Source: an uncultured Granulosicoccaceae bacterium (lineage in GTDB: Bacteria > Pseudomonadota > Gammaproteobacteria > Granulosicoccales > Granulosicoccaceae). Taken from it: a DNA stretch of 64,000 nucleotides. This document shows, one piece after another, positions 43,734 through 53,049 of this stretch. Position numbers and translations under genes: made by a program. Position 1 is the stretch's first letter. Every line of letters starts with the position of its first letter. Location: the NCBI GenBank assembly GCA_937931165.1, contig CALHCI010000084.1:1-64000 (forward strand). Reading direction: 5' to 3'. Under the pieces are notes generated by a model. That model saw nothing but the letters and a program-made list of their open reading frames with translations, was not told where the DNA came from and did no database searches.

Positions 43734-44989
43734 TCGTCAGTCTCACCCGGTTTATAAAGCGCTGCCTTGCCAATCATATCCATGCAAAGTTCTGCGGTCC
43801 ATGGCAACATCAGTGCACCACAGCGACTGTCACGATAGAGCCGCTCCAGATGTAGTGACCGCAGCATGGCTTGCCCGCCACAAGTGCGGATTGCGAGCTG
43901 TGCAATCTCATTGGCATTTTCCATAACGGTATATTGCGCCGTCCATGCGCGTATTAATGATTCTTTATCTGGTGAAGTTTTCGCTTCACTGATACTTTGA
44001 TACCACAAAGACTTGGTTTGCTCCAGCATAATTCGCATTTGCGCTACTGCCAGCTGCTTGGTTGGATACATACGTCGTTTCACCGGCGGCGTACCCGGCA
44101 TTTCACCACGAAGATATGAAACCGTGAAATCATAGGCCGCTTGTGCAATACCCATGTAACTCGGTGTTAATGTCATAAACATATGTGGCCATTCTTTTGC
44201 CGCGCTGAAGTAGACGCCGCGCGGCATTAACAAGGCCTCTTTACTCACAAATACGTTGTCGAATATCAGGGTACGCGACACCGTGCCACGCATACCGAGC
44301 GGATCCCACTCCCCTTCAACACGAACACCTTCAGCATCCGCAGGGACGGCAACATACATAGTGTTGCGGCGTGACGGTGTATCATTAGCATCTTTTAGCT
44401 CAGTACACAGTGCGCCGTAGTAGTTTGCGTGACCGGACAATGACGCAAATATTTTCTTACCACTAATCAGCCAGCCACCCTCTGTACGTGTTGCTGTAGT
44501 TGCAAACGCCACTTTACCAGCCGCCGCCGCACCACCTTCGGAAAACGGCTGAGCGTAGATCGCACCGTCTTTTATTATGCGGTCGTAGTGCCGCTTTCTA
44601 CCAGCCTGCAACTCGTCACGAACCGGGCCTTCGAGCGTTAGATCATCAGCCAGTGGCCCTGTCCAAAGACATGAACTGACATGCATATTAAAGGTAAGTG
44701 CAGTGGCACCACAGTACCGACCAATTTCAGATGCCACCAGCATATAGGTTTTCAGGTCTGCACCATGCCCACCCAGCGCTTCAGGAATACAGATACCCAA
44801 CAAACCGGATTCGTGCAGATCTTTAAAATTTTCTGTAGGAAATGCGGCTTCCCGATCATAACGTACCGCCCTTTCTGCAAAGCGTGATTTTCCCAGCTCT
44901 CTTGCCAGTGCACTCAAGCTTGCCTGCTGTTCGGTTAACTGCCATTGACCTGGATCAAAGATCGGTGCATCTGCTACAGAATCATTCAT
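43730..44989 (-). CDS. Acyl-CoA dehydrogenase-fold flavoprotein
   Basis: 419 residues of the acyl-CoA dehydrogenase fold: ESGLLGICIPEALGGHGAD near the N-terminus, ALTFNMHVSSC, and the FAD-binding block RTCGGQAMLRSLHLERLYRDSRCGALMLPWTAE at the C-terminus. Family members are either CoA-ester dehydrogenases or, when reduced flavin is supplied by a partner, monooxygenases of the DszC type. The catalytic Glu position cannot be decided by eye. The ATG at 44989 overlaps the hydrolase stop by 8 bp. It sits between a hydrolase and a CoA ligase in one operon. Confidence 0.87.
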   Translation of the reverse strand: MNDSVADAPIFDPGQWQLTEQQASLSALARELGKSRFAERAVRYDREAAFPTENFKDLHESGLLGICIPEALGGHGADLKTYMLVASEIGRYCGATALTFNMHVSSCLWTGPLADDLTLEGPVRDELQAGRKRHYDRIIKDGAIYAQPFSEGGAAAAGKVAFATTATRTEGGWLISGKKIFASLSGHANYYGALCTELKDANDTPSRRNTMYVAVPADAEGVRVEGEWDPLGMRGTVSRTLIFDNVFVSKEALLMPRGVYFSAAKEWPHMFMTLTPSYMGIAQAAYDFTVSYLRGEMPGTPPVKRRMYPTKQLAVAQMRIMLEQTKSLWYQSISEAKTSPDKESLIRAWTAQYTVMENANEIAQLAIRTCGGQAMLRSLHLERLYRDSRCGALMLPWTAELCMDMIGKAALYKPGETDE

Positions 44990-45797
44990 ACGGGAAATTC
45001 TTTTCAATAAATCCGGTTATTATTCGATTGCACTGATCAGGTACTTCTGTATTGACCAGGTGACCGGCACCTGACACAAGATTAAACTCGGCCTGCGGCA
45101 TTTTATGTGACATCTTTTCCATGGTGGAAGCTGGCGCGTTGGTGTCGTTTTCACCGGCTATCAAACAAACCGGACAAGCAATTTCCGGCAATGCTGCTCT
45201 GCGATCAAATGTCACCAGGCAGCGCAGCACCGCTTTATAAACATCAACATCGAGCATCGCCATCGCATTGATTGCGCCTTGCAAAGCAGCAGGGCTAATG
45301 GCGTTACCCACTATTGCAGGCATTGCCTCCTTACCAAGCTCTGCCATCGAAACTCCCTGCTCAAGCGGCGCTAACCGGGCTTTCAAAAAGGCATCGCGAA
45401 AGCTACTGTCTTTGCCACCAAACGCTGCAGTAGTGGCGATAAGAATAAGAGACCTCACACGGTCGGGGTAATGACAATAAAACTCCTGTGCAACCATGCC
45501 ACCGATGGACTGACCCGCTACATGTGCGGTGGTTACCGCGAGCGCATCAAGTAAGTTCGCCAGCGTATCTGCAAGTCCTTTAAACGAAACCGGTTCGATC
45601 ACATCGGAGTTTCTATAGCCCGGCATATTCCAGGCTATTACCCGGTATTTTTCTGCAAGCACGTTCGACTGCATTTCGAAGCTGGTATCGTCACCGCCAA
45701 TACCATGCATAAACACAATGGTATCTGTGTCAGCAGTTACAGTTGATGGCTCGGCGACTGAAAACTCTATACCGGCGAGCTTGCGGCGAACAATCAT
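44982..45797 (-). CDS. Alpha/beta hydrolase
   Basis: A 271-residue alpha/beta-fold hydrolase. HGIGGDDTSFEMQ gives the oxyanion region, AGQSIGGMVAQEF the nucleophile elbow (Ser), GENDTNAP the acid and GAGHLVNTEVP the catalytic His. It overlaps the NicX-like gene by 4 bp. In nicotinate breakdown the NicX product N-formylmaleamate is deformylated by NicD, an alpha/beta hydrolase, so an analogous role here is plausible but unproven. Confidence 0.9.
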   Translation of the reverse strand: MIVRRKLAGIEFSVAEPSTVTADTDTIVFMHGIGGDDTSFEMQSNVLAEKYRVIAWNMPGYRNSDVIEPVSFKGLADTLANLLDALAVTTAHVAGQSIGGMVAQEFYCHYPDRVRSLILIATTAAFGGKDSSFRDAFLKARLAPLEQGVSMAELGKEAMPAIVGNAISPAALQGAINAMAMLDVDVYKAVLRCLVTFDRRAALPEIACPVCLIAGENDTNAPASTMEKMSHKMPQAEFNLVSGAGHLVNTEVPDQCNRIITGFIEKNFPYE

Positions 45798-46822
45798 GAA
45801 ACAGGCTTGCCGCAGGTGACAACTTCACTACCATCAAGTGCGATTGTGCAACCCATTACCGGGAGATCAAAGTGCCCGCGGGTAAAGCGACCGGCAAACT
45901 CGTTGGCACCAGTTGAATACAGAAAATTTCCGGCAACCGCTCTTAACTCGGTACCGTTGGTATCTGAACGATCATACATCGTCATGGCTTCGTAGCGGGC
46001 AGCCGGGTTTAATCCCCAGCCCACATGGCTGGTGGCAAACGCTGCAGGGTCATCAAACGCTGCCAGGTAATCCTGCATTAGCGCGCAATCCGCCCCGTGC
46101 CCTTGCAGTGCTTTGACATAATCATTCTCGATTTGCAAAGTCACTGGTGATTCAATGTAACGCTTAAAAGTCAGGTTCAGATCACCGGCACCCAATACCA
46201 ATTGACCGTTTACCGTACCCGCTGCAGGAAAACTCACGACCAGACCGCCAGGCCAGTGGGCCAGTGTGCCGGGCCGATCCGTCCAGCCCCAGACACCGAC
46301 AGTTCTGGCATCTTTAAGACCAACGGTGAGATCAGTGCCAGCCTCCGAAACAACCGTCATACGCGATGCTGATCGAATACTTTTTACCGCCTGCTTTACC
46401 TGTTGTTGCAGATTGTCGTCCGGTAGCATGCGACTCAGCGTTTCCGGATGCTCGTTGGAAATATTCATGATCCGAGTGCCGGACTGAAGTATTTCAGTAG
46501 TTTCCACCGCGTGCATCAGCCCCTCTACCGTCAGATCTATGACGACGTCCGCGTGGCAAAGTGCAGCAACTGCCGACGACTGGCCGGTTAACGCCAGAGA
46601 GGCACCGCTTGAGCGCACCAGGGGCCCGCCAGGCGTTGCGGGTGTTGGCAGCGTCAACCGGAAGTACCGACACTGCAGTTGTGACAATGCAAGCTCGGCA
46701 AGCGTCACGAGATCGGCACGGGTCTGTTGCTCAGTCAGTACCACAACAGTTTCGCCGGTAGCGATAGCGCAACGCTCAAACGTTTTTATAAATGCATCAA
46801 GCCAGCGGGCTTCAAGGTTCAT
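45794..46822 (-). CDS. NicX-like (M29-fold) ring-cleavage dioxygenase candidate
   Basis: A 342-residue protein that resembles 2,5-dihydroxypyridine 5,6-dioxygenase (NicX) as I recall it. Shared blocks include DVVIDLTVEGLMHAVET, GTRIMNISNEHPETLSRMLPDD, DRPGTLAHWPGGLVVSFP, TSHVGWGLNPAARYEAM and HFDLPVMGC. The His of SHVGWGL and the His-x-Asp of HFDLP match the expected iron ligands; another ligand position (TEYGYADEP in NicX) is replaced by VGVWGWTDRP, so activity on a different heterocycle is likely. The M29 aminopeptidases share this fold but not these blocks. First gene of the operon. Confidence 0.75.
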   Translation of the reverse strand: MNLEARWLDAFIKTFERCAIATGETVVVLTEQQTRADLVTLAELALSQLQCRYFRLTLPTPATPGGPLVRSSGASLALTGQSSAVAALCHADVVIDLTVEGLMHAVETTEILQSGTRIMNISNEHPETLSRMLPDDNLQQQVKQAVKSIRSASRMTVVSEAGTDLTVGLKDARTVGVWGWTDRPGTLAHWPGGLVVSFPAAGTVNGQLVLGAGDLNLTFKRYIESPVTLQIENDYVKALQGHGADCALMQDYLAAFDDPAAFATSHVGWGLNPAARYEAMTMYDRSDTNGTELRAVAGNFLYSTGANEFAGRFTRGHFDLPVMGCTIALDGSEVVTCGKPVS

Positions 46823-46949
46823 GTTAAATTCCGTCTATCTCCAAGCCAAGCTTCGCCCAGAGCCAACAGCAAAGCAAATTTTTTGAACGCTGTTGCGAAC
46901 CCGACAGCGACCCACGGTGCCTTGCTCGGCTAGATGCTATTGAGTGCAA
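46823..46949. other. Intergenic region
   Basis: 127 bp between the start of the NicX-like gene and the btuD stop. It must hold the promoter of the catabolic operon, but no convincing boxes were seen, and no terminator for the btu operon is visible. Confidence 0.4.
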
Positions 46950-47714
46950 TCAATCGTCAGCCATTCGCCAGCCACCCGGCAATTCACCGAGACCGGGCGC
47001 TGCCTCAACCCCGTAAACATTCCGCAGATTTTCAGCACTGAGCACATCAGCGGTGATTCCGTCTGCCACCATCTGCCCCTGCTGCATGAGGTACAGCCGG
47101 TCACAATAGCGCGCCGCAAGCGACAGATCATGCAGTACAACCAGACAACAGCGATCATCAGCGGAAAAGCTGCGCAATACACTCATGGTCTGAAGCTGAT
47201 GCTTGAGATCGAGTGCGGCAACCGGTTCATCGGCCAACAACACAGTGGGCTCTGTTGCTAGTGCTCGCGCTAACAACATACGGGTGCGTTCACCACCGGA
47301 AAGCGTTGTAGCATCCTGCTGGCGTAGTGCATCGCAGTCGGTGGCGGCAATTGCCGCATCAATCGCACGCTTGTCATCGTCACCAGGCTTTTGCCAGGCC
47401 CCCATATGCGGCCTTCGTCCGAGTGTGACGATTCTTTCAACACTCAACGGCCAGTTTACCGGACCGCTTTGCGCCACCCATGAAAGCAGACGGCTGCGCT
47501 TCGTTGCCGGTATACGTTTGATACTGGTGCCATCAAGAGTGACATCGCCTTCGTCACACGGGGTTAGTCCAGCCACTGCATTCAGCAGTGTGGACTTACC
47601 CGCGCCATTCGGACCGATCAATCCGACAAGCTCACCGGCATTAAGAGTGAGACTGACGTTGTCGACAAGTTTTTTATTGTTGCGAATGATTCCGACAGAA
47701 TGAGCGATCAGCAT
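46950..47714 (-). CDS. btuD: Vitamin B12 ABC transporter ATPase
   Basis: A 254-residue ATPase of the BtuD/HmuV/FhuC family: Walker A GLIGPNGAGKSTLLNAVAG, signature TLSGGERTRMLLARAL, Walker B VLLADEPVAALD and switch VLHDLSLAARY. It overlaps btuC by 1 bp and closes the btuB-lipoprotein-btuF-btuC-btuD operon. The family alone would also allow heme or siderophore, but the riboswitch and gene set indicate cobalamin. Confidence 0.9.
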   Translation of the reverse strand: MLIAHSVGIIRNNKKLVDNVSLTLNAGELVGLIGPNGAGKSTLLNAVAGLTPCDEGDVTLDGTSIKRIPATKRSRLLSWVAQSGPVNWPLSVERIVTLGRRPHMGAWQKPGDDDKRAIDAAIAATDCDALRQQDATTLSGGERTRMLLARALATEPTVLLADEPVAALDLKHQLQTMSVLRSFSADDRCCLVVLHDLSLAARYCDRLYLMQQGQMVADGITADVLSAENLRNVYGVEAAPGLGELPGGWRMADD

Positions 47715-48715
47715 TACACGTATTCCCGCCGGCTCTGCACAATCAGGCGCAGAAAAAACGGTGCGCCTACCAGAGCGGTTAAAACACCTACCTTGAGCGG
47801 CGTATCAGTTGGAATAATGCGTACACCAATATCAGCGGCAAGCAACATCGCAGCACCACCCAGCGCAGAAACCATCAGTAACCGACCGGGCTGATAACCC
47901 ACATAGGGGCGCAGTAAATGCGGCACCACCAACCCTACAAAACCGATCATACCGACAGTGGCAACCGCTGCACCGACCGCAAGACTGACCGCTATAAAAA
48001 CACGCCAGCGCAACCGCTGCGGGTTAACACCCATACTTTCTGCGGTGCGCTCCCCCAGGGTTAATGTGTCAAGCTGACCACCAACACCCACCAGCAACAA
48101 CCAGCCGGCAATAGTGGTTGGGATCATTAACCAGAAGTCAGCCATACTTCTGTCGGTGATATCTCCCAGGGTCCACAACACCAGCTCACGTACCGCAAAC
48201 GGACTGGGCGCAAGGTTTAACAACAGTGACATGCCGGCGGTTGCCAGTGCATTAACTGCCACACCCGCCAGTATTAGTGTGGTAATCGACGCATCACGGC
48301 CTGCCATCAGGTAAACGATAATAGTAGCGAGCATCGCACCACACATGGCTGCAATTGGCAGTACCCAGGGCATTGTGTTACTGACGCCAAAGTACAATAC
48401 AAATACCGCAAAGAATGCAGCGCCACTGGCAGAGCCGACAAGCCCCGGGCTTGCCAGCGGGTTGCGAAGCAGACCTTGCATGGCTGCACCACAGAGCCCC
48501 AGAGAGGCTCCTGCGAACAGCGCTATCAGTGCCCTTGGTATACGAATCTGCGACAGGATAATACCGTGCACAGCATCATCACCACGCAACCAGCTACCGA
48601 GTGCCGCAAACAGGGGTAACGGTTCACGGCCAATCGCAAGCGATGCAATAAACAACAGTGCAACAACCACACAAAGTATTACCGGCAGGCGGCGATTTGC
48701 TGGTGCGTTACTCAT
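47714..48715 (-). CDS. btuC: Vitamin B12 ABC transporter permease
   Basis: A 333-residue FecCD/BtuC-family permease with about ten transmembrane helices. LSQIRIPRALIALFAGASLGLCGAAMQGLLRNPLASP and GFVGLVVPHLLRPYVGYQPGRLL are family signatures; the latter includes the coupling helix that touches BtuD. It overlaps btuF by 4 bp. Confidence 0.92.
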   Translation of the reverse strand: MSNAPANRRLPVILCVVVALLFIASLAIGREPLPLFAALGSWLRGDDAVHGIILSQIRIPRALIALFAGASLGLCGAAMQGLLRNPLASPGLVGSASGAAFFAVFVLYFGVSNTMPWVLPIAAMCGAMLATIIVYLMAGRDASITTLILAGVAVNALATAGMSLLLNLAPSPFAVRELVLWTLGDITDRSMADFWLMIPTTIAGWLLLVGVGGQLDTLTLGERTAESMGVNPQRLRWRVFIAVSLAVGAAVATVGMIGFVGLVVPHLLRPYVGYQPGRLLMVSALGGAAMLLAADIGVRIIPTDTPLKVGVLTALVGAPFFLRLIVQSRREYV

Positions 48716-49560
48716 TGAACTGTCGTCATTCTGATCCGTTCTTCCTGCAGCCGCTCAAGTATATCGACAGTCCATGGACCGGCACATATCATCATACGAC
48801 TCGGTATAGAGATAATATGCGGATCAAGCCCGGCCTTAAGCAATGCCGGGTGCCGGCTGGTCATCTGTGCACGCGAGTAGGTTCCGGGGCTATAGGGGGA
48901 ATCAATCAGCGCGTCCGGTGCCATGCTTATAATCTGTTCAAGCGATAACTGCCCGTAACTTTCAATACCCGCGTCTGTTGCAGCATTGCGCCAACCCGCC
49001 ATCTCCATTAACTGCCCGCGCAAAGAGCTGGCACCACTGGTATAGCCGTTAGGGTCGTAGGCAGCTGCGACGGGCCTGGGCTCAACAACCGGCTCAAGGT
49101 TCAGCAGCCGCTGCTGCAGATCGGTAATGATTGCCTGCCCACGTTCCTCCTGTCCTACCCAGGTGGCAACACTTCGGATGTTGTCTATCAGTGTTTCAAT
49201 ACTGTTGGCAATGGGCAACGACTCCACTCGCAAACCCACTTCGGTGAGCAGTTTCACAGTGTGCAGTGCGGTGTATTGACCGGCGATAACTACATCAGGC
49301 GCCAGCCTCAGGATTTTTTCGGAATAACCTTTGTTTGCAGGAAAGTTGCGGGCTTTTTCATAATAATATGACCCTGCGGTATCGTGCGATAAATTGGTCA
49401 GTGTCAGTATCTGGTTATCATCTGCTAACAACAGCACCAGTTGATCAGCGCACAGGTTAATAGAAGCCACCCTCAACGGCTCTGCAGATACTACCGGCGA
49501 TGTCAGTAGCGGTAACACCGACACCAGCAACCAGAGCGAAATAATTCTCATGAGCTTCAA
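48712..49560 (-). CDS. btuF: Vitamin B12-binding periplasmic protein
   Basis: A 282-residue cluster III binding protein with a Sec signal peptide (MKLMRIISLWLLVSVLPLLTS). The opening RVASINLCADQLVLLLADDNQILTLT and the IETLIDNIRSVATWVGQEERGQ backbone helix fit BtuF/HutB-like proteins. It delivers cobalamin to BtuCD. A 40-bp gap separates it from the lipoprotein gene upstream. Confidence 0.9.
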   Translation of the reverse strand: MKLMRIISLWLLVSVLPLLTSPVVSAEPLRVASINLCADQLVLLLADDNQILTLTNLSHDTAGSYYYEKARNFPANKGYSEKILRLAPDVVIAGQYTALHTVKLLTEVGLRVESLPIANSIETLIDNIRSVATWVGQEERGQAIITDLQQRLLNLEPVVEPRPVAAAYDPNGYTSGASSLRGQLMEMAGWRNAATDAGIESYGQLSLEQIISMAPDALIDSPYSPGTYSRAQMTSRHPALLKAGLDPHIISIPSRMMICAGPWTVDILERLQEERIRMTTVQ

Positions 49561-49600
49561 GGTACGACAGCACCCGAGAGAGTGCTGTCGTCAAGTCCGG

Positions 49601-50923
49601 TTACTGGACGAAATTTAAACCGGCAGGTACCAGTGTGGTCGGAAGCGTTGCACCCACCTGACTGCCATCAGCCGGGTTAAGCACAACGATTCCGGGGTTC
49701 ACCGCATCACCAATAGCAACCCACAGATTGCCGGCAGGTCCTGTAGCAAGATCACGCACATCAACACCGGAAATACCACCAAAAGCGCTGTTAATAATTG
49801 CTCCGGTGTTAGGGTCAAACTTGACAACATTTGAGCTGCCAAAGCTTTGCTGCGAAATTAAGAATGCGTTGTTAGCATCTATCACTTCAACGCCCATCAT
49901 ACGACCGGTCTCTGCAGTATCGTCAATTAACAGGTTGGTACTGTAATCTTCAGTATCTACAGTAATGATGCCGCCGGTGAATGCAGGATCACGGGAACCG
50001 TCAAACGCACCGAAGTCACCTGCCGCAGCAACAAAAATCGTATTCGTCGCTTCATCAAAAGAGATTTCCCATGGGTTAAATGCAGGCAGTTCTATACCAT
50101 TGAATTCCGCACTGGTACCGGTATCTATTTCAACACCATTAGCAGTATTGAATACCGCTACAACACCCGGCAATGCAGGTGCAAAGCCGTCGAGGCGCTG
50201 CATAAATACAAACAACTTGTCGCCAACTACCAGTCCTCTGGTGGCTTCAGGGACACCATCGGCATCATAGGCGCTAATATCTATCTCACCGGTCTTAAAC
50301 TGCGAAGCATCGGTAGCCGACGGATTCACCTGCCAGATTTTAGAACTGCCATACCGCATCAGGTAACCTTTGGCACTGTCTACAAAGGCCATATCGTGCG
50401 GGTTACTCGACTCATCGACGTTGCCATCGTTAGTCGATGACTCGAAGATGACTGAAGAAGAATCGTCAACCGAATAGGCAGCAATACTGTCTGACTGAAA
50501 CCGCCTGATGACGAAGTATCTGTCCTCAAATGTCCGAACGATGGTATCCGACACACCCGGATTCAAACCAGTCTGGCCATCAAACGGCTCTGATGTGTTG
50601 TAGATTTCCACACCGCCAGAGCTGAAATCACTGGCTAGTGCAGTAACGATAACCCGAGATGCAGCAGCGCTGTCAGTCCCGTCGGTTCCATCAGTGCCTT
50701 CAGTTCCATCGGTGCCGTCAGTCCCGTCGGTTCCATCAGTTCCGTCAGTTCCGTCAGTTCCGTCAGTTCCGTCAGTGCCGTCAGTTCCGTCAGTTCCGTC
50801 TACATTTTCCCCGCCATCTACAGCCACACCTTCGCTGCTGCTGTCACAGGCACTGAGCGCAAGCGTTGCGGCAAACAGCGGCACCAGCCACCACTTTGAT
50901 TCTTTTATTACGGGAGTTTTCAT
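49601..50923 (-). CDS. Beta-propeller-like lipoprotein within the B12 uptake operon (BtuG-like candidate)
   Basis: 440 residues. A lipoprotein signal (KWWLVPLFAATLALSACDSSS, lipobox Cys near residue 26) precedes a Gly-Thr-Asp tandem linker, then a domain of about 350 residues with repeated short-strand units: SRVIVTALASDFSSGGVEIY, GLVVGDKLFVFMQRL, TIFVAAAGDFGAFDGSRDP, GPAGNLWVAIGDAVNPGIVVLNPADG. This pattern suggests a YncE-like beta-propeller. It lies 12 bp after btuB under a cobalamin riboswitch. In Bacteroidetes the surface beta-propeller lipoprotein BtuG caps BtuB and captures B12; an analogous role here is an inference from position and architecture, not from recognised homology. Confidence 0.75.
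   Translation of the reverse strand: MKTPVIKESKWWLVPLFAATLALSACDSSSEGVAVDGGENVDGTDGTDGTDGTDGTDGTDGTDGTDGTDGTDGTEGTDGTDGTDSAAASRVIVTALASDFSSGGVEIYNTSEPFDGQTGLNPGVSDTIVRTFEDRYFVIRRFQSDSIAAYSVDDSSSVIFESSTNDGNVDESSNPHDMAFVDSAKGYLMRYGSSKIWQVNPSATDASQFKTGEIDISAYDADGVPEATRGLVVGDKLFVFMQRLDGFAPALPGVVAVFNTANGVEIDTGTSAEFNGIELPAFNPWEISFDEATNTIFVAAAGDFGAFDGSRDPAFTGGIITVDTEDYSTNLLIDDTAETGRMMGVEVIDANNAFLISQQSFGSSNVVKFDPNTGAIINSAFGGISGVDVRDLATGPAGNLWVAIGDAVNPGIVVLNPADGSQVGATLPTTLVPAGLNFVQ
50672..50797 (-). repeat. Nine-base tandem repeat encoding Gly-Thr-Asp units
   Basis: Fourteen contiguous 9-bp units of the form GTCAGTTCC on the plus strand, i.e. GGAACTGAC coding Gly-Thr-Asp on the minus strand; one unit codes Glu in place of Asp. 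Units differ mostly at third positions. Copy-number change would keep the reading frame and only alter the length of the acidic linker between the lipid anchor and the propeller. Confidence 0.95.
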
Positions 50924-50935
50924 ACGTGACCTCAG

Positions 50936-52966
50936 TCAGGGTTGATAAGTGAAACTAATAAAACCGGAACGCCCGGGTTTAGGGTAGCCGTTAAAATCTT
51001 CATAGATATGATTGCCAATGTTGTTAATTTCAAAATCAACCCGCCACAATTTGAAGTAGCGACTAACACTGGCACTGTGAACTTTCTGATCCGCTGCCGG
51101 CAACAGATTTGGACTGTCATAAAACCGGTCTGCGTTTAACTTGTAGGTGTAACCCAGCTTCCACTGCGGATTTTTCCAGCCAATATTCAACGCACCGTCA
51201 ATGGCCGCTTCACCCGGCAACTGCTTGCCGGTAAACCCGCTGATCGCTGAAAGGTTTTTGGTATCCTGAACTGTCAGATTGCCATTAACAGAGAACCCGT
51301 TTTGCCAGCCAAAACTGCCGGCAAGCTCAAGCCCGCTGCCACGGGCAGCAGAGATATTTTCTGATCTCCCGACTCCGCGTGCATCATACACTCTTGAAAT
51401 CAGATTCTTTTTACGGTGATAAAACCATACCAGTTGAACAGTAGTATCGATCTTGTGGCGCGGGTCAGACTGCCACTCTACACCGATGTCAGCATTGCGC
51501 GACTCTTCGGTTTCGAGCGCAGGATTCCCCTCGAAAAAACCCTGACTGCCAAACAACTCGAAAAACGACGGTGTTCGTTGCTGCAGTGACGCATTGGCAA
51601 AAACGTTTGCACTGCCGCCTAATTTTTCGCCGAGCGAATGATTAATGCCAACTTGTGGGGTTATCGCATCTGAATCATAGTCAGCGCGTTGAAAGCCTGA
51701 GTTGGATGTGTCGTAGCTATCCCTGACTATAAACCCGAGCAAACCAACAGAGAACAAACTACTGCCACCGTTATAGTAACGGTTACGCTGAAAATTCAGG
51801 TCGGTGCGAAACCGGGAGGCTTGTGTACTGGTGGCACTACGCAACTGATTTTCAGTATCCAGAGATTCATACCGGCCTTTGAGATTAAACGAAAGTGAAC
51901 GCCCCTCGGTCAGCTTTTCCCAATAGCCCGTCCCCCCCAGCACGCGTGTGTTTGACAATATCTGCTGATTACCCAGACCAATAGAACCCTGGCTGTCATC
52001 GTAGAGCTCATCTTTGGCACTGTAGTGCACCCCGAGTCTGGAAGACCAGTGACCTGCAGCAGCTGTCCGGCTAAGTGTTGAGCGCCATTGAACAGAGTCT
52101 GTATCAAGCGACGCACTACCACTGGCCGTGTTACGCCAATCCGCTATCTGCTGCAGATGACTGTCTATTTGTATTGCCTGCTCGAGTCTGTTGCCACCAC
52201 TCAGCGTAAAGCCGCTTTTCAAAAACCCCGAGGTACTTTGTGTTGCTGCATTGTTGCGTTGCTGTTTTTCATCATCAGCAGTGTTAAACACCGTACCGTT
52301 ATCATTAACAAACGAAAAGTTATTATCGCTTTGCCGATGCGTAAATGACGCAACCAGCCTTTGCTCATTCAAAAACTGTAACGGCCCCGCATAAGACGCG
52401 GAGACCCTTGCCGACCCGAACGATCCAAACCCTGCCAGCAACCGGGTGGATGGATTGGCTGTAGCACGATTAGTGGTAATGTTTACCGCACCACCAATAG
52501 CGCTATTACCCAATTGCACCGGCACCGCACCGCGATAGACTTCTACACGGTCAGCCTGCATCAACTCGATATGACTCAGGTTAACACCACCACCTGAAGC
52601 TTCGTTCAGTAAAATACCATCGAGATAGACATTGACCTGTTCGGCAGTTGAGCCTCGCAGTGACACGGTTGAAAAACTGCCAATGCCGCCACTTTGTCGA
52701 AACTGCACCCCGCTGCTTTCGGCAACCACTTCAGCAAGCGAGCTGCCGGCCTGTTGCAGCGCCTCTTTTTCGATCACTTCGTGTACGCCGGTAAATTCCC
52801 CGGAGGGCACATCACCAATCTCGAACGGTGTGACCGCATTCTGTACCGGTGCCACGATTTCAATCACACCAAGATCAGCGGCCACAACGCTGCCACTGCA
52901 CGCCAAGTACAAGCCAGACGCAGTGCAGAACTGCAGCAGTTTATTGTGTAAACCAGACGGTTTCAA
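50936..52966 (-). CDS. btuB: TonB-dependent vitamin B12 receptor
   Basis: A 676-residue outer-membrane receptor. Signal peptide to about residue 29, plug domain (LAEVVAESSGVQFRQSGGIGSFSTVSLRGSTAEQVNVYLDGILLNEAS, VEVYRGAVPVQLGNSAIGGAVNI) and a barrel ending in FISFTYQP with a terminal aromatic zone. A TonB box-like DLGVIEIVAP follows the signal. The start is TTG at 52966. The cobalamin riboswitch upstream and the B12 transporter genes downstream identify it as BtuB. Confidence 0.92.
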   Translation of the reverse strand: MKPSGLHNKLLQFCTASGLYLACSGSVVAADLGVIEIVAPVQNAVTPFEIGDVPSGEFTGVHEVIEKEALQQAGSSLAEVVAESSGVQFRQSGGIGSFSTVSLRGSTAEQVNVYLDGILLNEASGGGVNLSHIELMQADRVEVYRGAVPVQLGNSAIGGAVNITTNRATANPSTRLLAGFGSFGSARVSASYAGPLQFLNEQRLVASFTHRQSDNNFSFVNDNGTVFNTADDEKQQRNNAATQSTSGFLKSGFTLSGGNRLEQAIQIDSHLQQIADWRNTASGSASLDTDSVQWRSTLSRTAAAGHWSSRLGVHYSAKDELYDDSQGSIGLGNQQILSNTRVLGGTGYWEKLTEGRSLSFNLKGRYESLDTENQLRSATSTQASRFRTDLNFQRNRYYNGGSSLFSVGLLGFIVRDSYDTSNSGFQRADYDSDAITPQVGINHSLGEKLGGSANVFANASLQQRTPSFFELFGSQGFFEGNPALETEESRNADIGVEWQSDPRHKIDTTVQLVWFYHRKKNLISRVYDARGVGRSENISAARGSGLELAGSFGWQNGFSVNGNLTVQDTKNLSAISGFTGKQLPGEAAIDGALNIGWKNPQWKLGYTYKLNADRFYDSPNLLPAADQKVHSASVSRYFKLWRVDFEINNIGNHIYEDFNGYPKPGRSGFISFTYQP

Positions 52967-53049
52967 AGCTAGCCCACTCGGCAGTGTTCAGACGCGGGCG
53001 CTTTTAGAGAAGGGAAAGTCCACTACTCCGCCAGGCACCTCGCGTGGCA

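Noticed and set aside
45794-46822. Leucyl aminopeptidase (M29) for the NicX-like gene
   Set aside because: Block order and the SHVGWGL and HFDLP motifs agree better with NicX than with the aminopeptidases that share the fold.
50672-50797. CRISPR-like array
   Set aside because: The units are contiguous 9-bp coding repeats with no spacers.
50659-50945. Plus-strand Pro/Ser/Val repeat frames
   Set aside because: They are the reverse strand of the Gly-Thr-Asp tandem repeat in the lipoprotein gene.
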